Origin: Pedosphaera sp.
GTDB taxonomy: Bacteria > Verrucomicrobiota > Verrucomicrobiia > Limisphaerales > UBA9464
Reading direction: 5' to 3'
DNA length: 5,738 bases
Assembly: GCA_009695405.1 (NCBI GenBank)
Contig: SIAZ01000232.1
Span: forward strand, 1 to 5,738
The notes beneath the pieces were generated by a model. That model was not told the origin of the DNA. It saw nothing but the letters and a program-made list of their open reading frames with translations, and did no database searches. A program made the translations under genes and the position numbers. Below are positions 1-5,373 of the stretch, piece by piece (position 1 is the stretch's first letter; each line of letters starts with the position of its first letter).

Positions 1-4
1 GCTT

Positions 5-25
5 ACCCAGTTGTTGCGACTGGGT
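5..25. repeat. Perfect 7-bp inverted repeat (hairpin)
   Basis: ACCCAGT at 5-11 is the exact reverse complement of ACTGGGT at 19-25, leaving a 7-base loop (TGTTGCG). It lies 17 bases past the stop codon (42-44) of the unassigned minus-strand reading frame, so it could be a terminator stem for that strand. However, no T-run follows within the window on either strand. It could also be the end of a mobile element cut by the window edge. The structure is seen directly; any role is a guess. Confidence 0.4.
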
Positions 26-41
26 CCCGCTGTTTAAATTG

Positions 42-326
42 TCAGGTGTATTCACCAACGTAGGGCAACATTTTCAGCGGCTTATGTCTAGCCGTTTCTT
101 TTACCCCCTTTCCATCGGCCCTTTCCAGCCACCAGCCAAACGCCCTGCTGGAAGTCCCCATAACTCTAGAACGAGTTTGTTTATTTGACGTGCAGTGATT
201 ATAGCCTCCAGTAAACAGAAAAGGGTGGCCATGACGCCCCCCTTTTTCATCCTCCTGAAACCCGGAAATCTTACCCTCACCGGCAGGTATTTTTAATTCT
301 CGTTGCGCGGCGGAGACGATAGTCAT
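42..326 (-). other. Unassigned stretch, open in two minus-strand frames
   Basis: One minus-strand frame is open for 94 codons (ATG at 326-324, TGA at 44-42). A second is open for 49 codons from 250 to 101. I recognise neither product. The 94-codon frame is polar, rich in Gly, Lys and Arg, and has no visible ribosome binding site before its ATG. The 49-codon frame begins with a hydrophobic segment (MATLFCLLEAII from its second ATG). AGGAGG (plus positions 251-256) directly abuts its first ATG, which is too close for normal initiation, and sits 18 bases from its second ATG, which is too far. The start of the 94-codon frame overlaps the plus-strand WD40 debris, which argues against it being intact and native. 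Either frame may be a gene remnant or chance. This is reported so that the interval is not left blank. Confidence 0.2.
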
Positions 327-473
327 CGAGACACGGTCGCGCTATGCCCTAACTGCCCAGTCTTTGCTGTCGCCTTCCATCCTGACGGCAGAACCCTTGT
401 CGCTGCAGGCATCGACGGCCGCCTCCACTTTCTCGAAACCGTCCAAGGCAAGACTCGTGAAATCCATCGACAG
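321..473 (+). pseudogene. WD40-repeat protein fragment (single blade remnant)
   Basis: The plus frame here encodes PVFAVAFHPDGRTLVAAGID (357-416) followed by GRLHFLETVQGK (417-452). This matches the core of a WD40 blade: V-x-A-V-A-F-H-P-D-G-R-x-L-x-A-x-G-x-D-G-x-[hydrophobic]. Blades of this form with an 'AFHPDG' turn are common in multi-blade proteins of Planctomycetes and Verrucomicrobia, where seven or more blades build a propeller for protein contacts. Only one blade is recognisable. The frame has a TAA upstream at 294-296 and only a TTG as possible start (303-305). After about codon 57 (H-R-Q at 465-473) the translation stays open to 746 but loses all WD40 character and becomes rich in Arg, Ser and Pro, as non-coding DNA does. 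I read it as a broken remnant. A short genuine peptide is much less likely. Confidence 0.55.
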
Positions 474-934
474 CGTCCCTCTAAAAAAGCATTAGCTCAC
501 CGAGAGGTGTCGGGCCTTCTCTGCGGACTGCTTAGGACTTCATTAAGGTCTTTCAGAAAATCGTTTAACCCGCCGAGCCTTCACACTCGACCTCGTCCGT
601 CTAGTTGCAATAATTTTCAGATCTCTTTCCCTACCATTGGCCTTGTAAAAAAGGGTCAAACAGTGTCGAAACGGTGGACCAGAAATCCAAGGGGATGCCC
701 CCATCTCGGACCTCGATTGATCGAGAGGATTTGCAAGGCACGATGAGCGAATTGGATGGCCTGCACACCTAGTGTCCAGTGTTGCAATTCGGTAATTAGA
801 TTCTCTAAGAAAAAGGAGGGGCTGCTGCCTAATCCTGAGTTACAATCAACTGATCCTCCAAAGCCGGATTGCTGGTAAAGCACTTGCCAAAGAGTCTGAT
901 GGAAGGCATCTGAAGGTCTGAATCATCGACCGTT
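474..934. other. Gene-free stretch upstream of the CotH gene
   Basis: I see no supportable gene here. The plus frame continuing from the WD40 fragment to 746 and a 75-codon minus frame (883-656) have low-complexity, family-free translations. A small perfect hairpin, CTCGA-TTGA-TCGAG, lies at 712-725. An AAGGAGG-like motif (about 812-818) is not followed by a suitably spaced start codon. The last part should hold the promoter and leader of the gene at 935. A TTGCCA at 884-889 resembles a -35 box but has no good -10 partner at 16-18 bases, so no promoter is called. Confidence 0.5.
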
Positions 935-3900
935 ATGAGACTTCTCTCTTTGTTTTGCTGGGGCTCTAGCCTGTTTCTCTCACTTGTGAGCGGTCAAGCC
1001 GGTAGTTATCCACCGGGTGCTGGATTAGTGAGGCAAACATTTGCCTTTCCCGATACGACCACCGATCTCAACGACGGAACCATACTTGGTTCTGATCATC
1101 CCCTCGGATTTCAAACACCCGTTTCTGGTGTTTTTGGGGCGATGCTCCAATTGATTGATAAAGGAGCAACTAATGTAGTTGGGTCCTTCAAACTCTACGA
1201 TCTAGATCCCGGAAACGTGGTTCGGAGTTTTGATATATCCTTCAATATTGTTATGGATTGGCAAGTGGTTGGGGAACCCGGAGAGGGGTGGTCAGTCAAC
1301 TTTGGTCCACTCCCGGCGGACAACGGTACCGGGGAAGGTGGATTCGTTCCACTCCGACGCGGATTGAGCGTTGCCTTCGATACTCGGAATGGCGGAGACG
1401 ATTCATCGTCGATCCAAGTCATTATTGACGGCGTCGTCGTTGCGAAATTTCTTAAAGCCTTCCTCTTCGATCCGAATCAACGGTTGGTAAATCTTCACTG
1501 GGACGAGGCGGGCTTGGATCTTAATTTTGATAATCGAGTAATTTGTGTAGACCTGCCGACGCTCGGATTTACGCCCAGTCCAGGAAGTGCCTTTGGCTTC
1601 AGTGCACGTTCGACTCACGATGGAATGAGTGTGTTGCTTGACAATCTTCGTGCATCAACTCAGTCCCTACCGGTCTTGGATACAGGTGGAGTTATTATTT
1701 CTGAGTTTGTTGTTAATAACACCAATTTTGAGGATGAATATGCTGCAAACCCAGGATGGCTTGAACTGCTCAATGGATCTTCTGATGTCGTCGATTTAGC
1801 GGGTTGGTACCTGACCGATTCTAAGTCGAATTTAACTAAATGGAAAATTCAGTCTCTGAGGTTAAATCCCTATAATTATAGGCTAATTTTTGCATCGGGA
1901 AAAGATATTCAACTTAGCTCTTCAAACTTTATCCATACCAGCTTTACTTTAGCTAAAAGCTCAGGTTATTTAGCCTTAGTAAAGCCGGATGGAAAATCGA
2001 TTGCTAGTTTCTATACTTATGAAGCTCAGGATAAAAATATTTCTTATGGCGAGAGCGGCACAAATCGTATTCGTGGGTATATGTTTCCTGCAACTCCAGG
2101 ATTAATAAATAGTCAGGAAATAGCAGACCAATCACGGAGTTCGGAGATACTTTTTTCGCATTTAGGAGGTTTTATTTCAGAGAAAGTTGAAGTGAGACTT
2201 TCTGCAGACAGATTGCCTGGCCTTGAAATTCGCTATACTTTAGATCGATCCGAACCGGGTCCTAATTCACTCATCTATTCAAATGCGATTCCAGTAACTG
2301 GATTTACAACGATTAAAGCACGATCCTATGCCCCAGGTCATCTTCTCGGGGCGGTCAGTAGTCGTACTTTTGTTTTCTTGGGTAGTTCGATGAGCCATTA
2401 CTCGGGAACCACCAACGTCTTTAGCTCCAATCTACCTTTCCTTTTTGTTGATAGCTTTGGGTTTTCAGTGGATTCCTCCAGCGGAGGAGTTCGCCCCTTT
2501 CGCCCAGGATATTTGGTGGTGGTGCGACCCGATTCAGTGACGGGGCAGGCGAGCCTATCCACCGCTCCAGAGTATGCCGGTCCCTGTGGCGTGCATTTGC
2601 GAGGGGAAAGTTCGGCTGGGTTCGATCAGCATAGTTATTCCCTCGAACTTTGGGACGACACCGGTAGTGATCAGAAGGCGAGTCTGCTGGGTATGCCAGC
2701 GGACTCCGATTGGGTTCTTTACGGTCCTTGGTCTGAAAAGACCCTAATGCGGAATAAGTTAATCTTTGACTGGATGCGCACTTTGCGAGGTCAGGATGGA
2801 CTTTCGGTACGATGCGAGTTTGTTGAACTTTTTTTAAATCAGAGTAAGCCGGTTGATGGACGAATTGCCTACAGTACTTACCGTGGAATTTATGTCCTTA
2901 TGGAGAAATTAAAGCGCAGTAAAGATCGTCTTCCTATTGAGAATCTAAACGACAAAACAATTTCTTCAGATCTTATAAGCGGCGGCTATATTCTTCGAAA
3001 AGACAAAGATGATTCCTTTAAAAACAATTGGGTATCAGGTTTGCTAGGTATTCCTCTGCAAAGTTATGATCCGGATCGGATGAATACGGTCCAGTTTAAT
3101 TACATAAAAAAATATACTGCTGACTTAGAAAAGTCTTTAACGAGCACTACGTATCGAAATAATAGGACGGGTTACCCAGCATATCTGGATGCCGACACAT
3201 TTATAGATTTTCAATGGTTCACCGAAATTGCCAAGCAGGTAGATGGTTATATTTACAGTACCTACTTCCATAAAAATCGAAATGGACGAATGCGGGCGGG
3301 ACCTTTGTGGGATTTCAATATTTCTCTTGGAAATGCAGATTACGGATCAGGAGAAACTCCGACCGGATGGCTTTATGATGTTCCTGGCGGTGTTGGTCAG
3401 TTGTGGTATCCACGCCTCCATAGCGATCCTGACTATAAACTGGCGACGTGGGATCGGTATTGGCAAATGCGTCGAACCTTTTTGTCAACCGATGCGGTGA
3501 TGGCAACGATCGAGCGGCATCGTTCGACACTGTTGAACGGATACACTGGCTTAGTAAGTAATCGAGCGCCGGCAAGTATTCAGAACCCGGTCGCTCGGCA
3601 TTTTCGAAGATGGCCGCATCTAGGGACTCGAAACTGGCCGAATCCAGCTTCGGAGACCAAGGTCCGTACTTGGCAAGATGAGGTGAACTCTATGCGGACT
3701 TGGATTAGTAACCGTCTTGAATGGCTCGATGATCAAAGTCTTCGAGTGAGTAAAACAGTTCTTCGGCCTCCGATGTTTAGTTCCTCGGATCGAGCCCTGA
3801 GTGAGCCGTTAACTCTGAAGATGGCGGCTTTCAGTGGTGGAGCTACCAATGCAATTTTTCCAACTGGCGAACTTTACTTTACGACGGACAGTTCGGATCC

Positions 3901-4972
3901 GCGACTCTTGGGAGGAGCGATTAGTCTGAACGCGCAAAAGTATTCAGCTGCAATGACCATCGATCGATCTCTAACGGTGAATGCACGCCTTCTGGTTAAA
4001 GGACAATGGTCTCCACTTGCAACGGTCACCTTTTGGCATGAAAGCGTTCCTGCCAACGTTTCCAATTTGGTGGTGAGCGAATTACTGTATCAGCCGGCAC
4101 CTCTCTCTGCAGAGGAAAGAGCTGCTCTGCTGACTGATTCGGAGCAGTTTGAGTTTGTTGAGCTACACAATCGAAGTCGCCAAACCCTTGATCTAAAAGG
4201 GGTAGCCTTTACGGAAGGTATCGAGTTTGACTTCAGTCATTTACCCTCGGCGACACGGTTATTAAAGTCAGGTGAATCGGTGGTTGTGGTGTCGGATCCT
4301 CGTGCATTTCAAATACGAAACCCAAGAGTGCCTGTGTCCAAAATACTTGGTCAGTATCGGGGGCGACTGAACAATGGCGGTGAGCACCTCGTTCTAAAGG
4401 CCGCAGACGGGGGCGCGATTACTGACTTCGGCTACGACAATAAGGCCACTTGGCCCGATGCGGGTAACGGTGTTGGCCATAGTTTGGTTCGGAGAAGTTT
4501 TATTAGTCAGATAGGTACTGATTCTGCCGAGAGTTGGGTGCTCAGTGCCAAGCCCGGGGGAACACCGGGCGTTTCTGGGCTGGGGTTAGACCGCTTTAAC
4601 GGAGATCCAAACCGTGACTCTGATGGCGACGGCGTTGTTGACTTTTTAGAGTTTGTTACCGGATCCGATTCAGAAGATCCGCAATCGTTCTTTAAGCCGC
4701 AGGTGGATCTTTTGCCTCTCCGGGTGAATGGCGCAGAAGCGGAATATTTAACCTATGCGCTGAGACGGAATCCGTCCCTGACTGGTCTTCATCTAGTGAT
4801 CGAGAGCGCGAGTCAATTAGGTGTGTGGCAATCTGCGGATTCCTTTCTGGCCTTGCATACATCCACCGCAAATTCTGATGGAACTTTGACTGACCTCTAT
4901 CGTTCAGTCATACCTTGGTTGCTAGATTCTGGTCAGACTAAGTTTCTACGACTTCGAGTAAGTCAGCTTTGA
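935..4972 (+). CDS. Secreted CotH kinase-like / lamin-tail domain multidomain protein
   Basis: A 1345-residue exported protein. Residues 1-20 are a signal peptide (MR, hydrophobic core, likely cut after VSG or GQA). Next come a lectin-like beta-sandwich (about 26-246, with S-x-L-L-D-N-L at its end), a lamin-tail domain (252-392), a chitobiase-C/FN3-like domain (415-483), a CotH kinase-like domain (about 540-932), a second chitobiase-C/FN3-like domain (943-1034), a second lamin-tail domain (1044-1212), an EF-hand-type loop (1228-1239) and a C-terminal domain ending FLRLRVSQL. CotH hallmarks are LRGESSAG (555-562), LMRNK (604-608), YRGIYVLMEKLKR (649-661), GGYILRKDKD (683-692), D770 and GPLWDFNISLGN (789-800). 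By analogy with Bacillus CotH, a spore-coat protein kinase, D770 and D793 may be the catalytic and metal-binding acidic residues. The real substrate is unknown. The ATG at 935 is favoured because an in-frame TGA lies at 911-913 and the signal peptide starts there. The ribosome binding site is weak (GAAGG at 912-916, about 18 bases away). Certain as a family; role at the cell surface is inferred. Confidence 0.93.
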   Translation: MRLLSLFCWGSSLFLSLVSGQAGSYPPGAGLVRQTFAFPDTTTDLNDGTILGSDHPLGFQTPVSGVFGAMLQLIDKGATNVVGSFKLYDLDPGNVVRSFDISFNIVMDWQVVGEPGEGWSVNFGPLPADNGTGEGGFVPLRRGLSVAFDTRNGGDDSSSIQVIIDGVVVAKFLKAFLFDPNQRLVNLHWDEAGLDLNFDNRVICVDLPTLGFTPSPGSAFGFSARSTHDGMSVLLDNLRASTQSLPVLDTGGVIISEFVVNNTNFEDEYAANPGWLELLNGSSDVVDLAGWYLTDSKSNLTKWKIQSLRLNPYNYRLIFASGKDIQLSSSNFIHTSFTLAKSSGYLALVKPDGKSIASFYTYEAQDKNISYGESGTNRIRGYMFPATPGLINSQEIADQSRSSEILFSHLGGFISEKVEVRLSADRLPGLEIRYTLDRSEPGPNSLIYSNAIPVTGFTTIKARSYAPGHLLGAVSSRTFVFLGSSMSHYSGTTNVFSSNLPFLFVDSFGFSVDSSSGGVRPFRPGYLVVVRPDSVTGQASLSTAPEYAGPCGVHLRGESSAGFDQHSYSLELWDDTGSDQKASLLGMPADSDWVLYGPWSEKTLMRNKLIFDWMRTLRGQDGLSVRCEFVELFLNQSKPVDGRIAYSTYRGIYVLMEKLKRSKDRLPIENLNDKTISSDLISGGYILRKDKDDSFKNNWVSGLLGIPLQSYDPDRMNTVQFNYIKKYTADLEKSLTSTTYRNNRTGYPAYLDADTFIDFQWFTEIAKQVDGYIYSTYFHKNRNGRMRAGPLWDFNISLGNADYGSGETPTGWLYDVPGGVGQLWYPRLHSDPDYKLATWDRYWQMRRTFLSTDAVMATIERHRSTLLNGYTGLVSNRAPASIQNPVARHFRRWPHLGTRNWPNPASETKVRTWQDEVNSMRTWISNRLEWLDDQSLRVSKTVLRPPMFSSSDRALSEPLTLKMAAFSGGATNAIFPTGELYFTTDSSDPRLLGGAISLNAQKYSAAMTIDRSLTVNARLLVKGQWSPLATVTFWHESVPANVSNLVVSELLYQPAPLSAEERAALLTDSEQFEFVELHNRSRQTLDLKGVAFTEGIEFDFSHLPSATRLLKSGESVVVVSDPRAFQIRNPRVPVSKILGQYRGRLNNGGEHLVLKAADGGAITDFGYDNKATWPDAGNGVGHSLVRRSFISQIGTDSAESWVLSAKPGGTPGVSGLGLDRFNGDPNRDSDGDGVVDFLEFVTGSDSEDPQSFFKPQVDLLPLRVNGAEAEYLTYALRRNPSLTGLHLVIESASQLGVWQSADSFLALHTSTANSDGTLTDLYRSVIPWLLDSGQTKFLRLRVSQL

Positions 4973-5077
4973 TTTGGAGTGCCCTCTATCTCTGCACTTT
5001 GAGAAGGATAAGTTCCCTAATCTTCGACACCGTTCGAGTAGAGATTATTTTTGAGACGGGAATAAAAATGAATCAGC

Positions 5078-5105
5078 CCGCTCGCCCGTGTATGTCGGGA
5101 AGCGG
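5078..5105. terminator. Putative bidirectional intrinsic terminator
   Basis: CCGCT (5078-5082) pairs with AGCGG (5101-5105). Inside it CCCG (5085-5088) pairs with CGGG (5096-5099) around a 7-base loop, with a small CG/A internal loop between the two helices. On the plus strand ATTGTTTGGTTTC follows. On the minus strand GATTCATTTTTATTCC follows a few bases later. It lies 105 bases after the CotH stop and about 40 bases after the stop of the minus-strand remnant, as expected between two convergent genes. The T-tracts are interrupted, so strength is uncertain. Confidence 0.55.
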
Positions 5106-5145
5106 ATTGTTTGGTTTCTACCTAGGTTTTGTGCGAATGCGAATC

Positions 5146-5300
5146 TTAATGTCGGCGCAATCGCATAAAGCTCTATGATGCAGTTGAGAGGGGAACTGGG
5201 CAGCATGCTGAGTTCCGGAAACTGAACTGACGACCGGCGTCCAGATCGCGTTCGCTCCAAGCGAGGTGGCGGATTCAAGTTGGAATTCAACAAATAAAGA
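5146..5300 (-). pseudogene. C-terminal end of a secreted protein, 3' exon of the group II intron, frameshifted
   Basis: Read on the minus strand from 5300, the sequence gives SLFVEFQLESATSLGANAIW (5300-5241), then TPVVSSVSGTQHAAQFPSQL, then HHRA. This resembles the C-terminal domain found at the end of many secreted Verrucomicrobia proteins (…x-Q-L-E-S-A-T-S-L…W-x-P-V…, ending near F-x-R-L-R). In this frame the expected ending is missing. Shifting frame by one base at about 5170 gives FMRLRRH and a TAA (5148-5146), exactly that ending. I infer a one-base deletion near 5170. The coding frame begins right at the proposed intron 3' splice site, so this would be the 3' exon of a gene split by the intron; its 5' part lies beyond the window. 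The neighbouring CotH protein ends with a similar domain (IESASQLG…FLRLR). A 6-bp palindromic stem, GGAACT/AGTTCC (5192-5197/5211-5216), lies within it. The parent protein's function cannot be told from this piece. Confidence 0.62.
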
Positions 5301-5340
5301 GTCGCGATAGGGACCGAGGTTGCCCCCAGCCCCCCGCGCA
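5301..5340 (-). ncRNA. Group II intron domain VI with branch-point A
   Basis: The minus strand folds into one long hairpin. CGCG (5338-5335) pairs with CGCG (5306-5303). A G-rich strand pairs with the U/C-rich strand 5319-5309 through G-C and G-U pairs. The tip is a GCAA loop (5323-5320), a GNRA tetraloop. A5308, with U5307, is left unpaired at the usual branch-point position. In the family this adenosine's 2'-OH attacks the 5' splice site to form the lariat. The structure was drawn by hand and is consistent along its whole length. Confidence 0.8.
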
Positions 5341-5373
5341 GATCCGAGCAGGCAGGATTACTGCACTCGGCTC
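5341..5373 (-). ncRNA. Group II intron domain V (catalytic hairpin)
   Basis: The minus strand reads GAGCCGAGTGCAG, then TAATC, then CTGCCTGCTCGGATC. Helix 1 pairs GA with UC and CCGAG (5370-5366) with CUCGG (5348-5344). A two-base bulge (UG, 5350-5349) follows, then helix 2 pairs GCAG (5364-5361) with CUGC (5355-5352). The AGC at 5372-5370 is the conserved catalytic triad. U5365 faces C5351, where a U-A pair would be expected at the bulge edge, so mild decay is possible. The 3' end of the maturase gene, with its stop codon at 5360-5358, lies inside this element. Confidence 0.85.

Noticed and set aside
656..883. 75-codon minus-strand frame
   Set aside because: No recognisable product, no start signal, and low-complexity composition. 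Probably chance in a decayed region.
884..912. TTGCCA as the -35 box of a CotH promoter
   Set aside because: The hexamer at the right spacing (around 907-912, CATCTG) is a poor -10 box, and promoter consensus in this phylum is not well enough known to call it.
1195..1618. Two minus-strand frames within the CotH gene (1422-1195 and 1618-1403)
   Set aside because: Both are antisense to a strongly supported coding region and have no family features.
3243..3575. Plus- and minus-strand alternative frames inside the CotH domain
   Set aside because: They overlap conserved CotH motifs read in the main frame, so they are shadows.
4969..5178. 69-codon plus-strand frame overlapping the CotH stop
   Set aside because: It starts with TTG without a ribosome binding site and runs through the putative terminator and the minus-strand remnant. 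Its translation has no family features.
5192..5216. GGAACT…CAGCATGCTG…AGTTCC palindrome as a terminator or recombination site
   Set aside because: It lies within the coding remnant, has an asymmetric three-base bulge and no T-run. It may be chance in codons.
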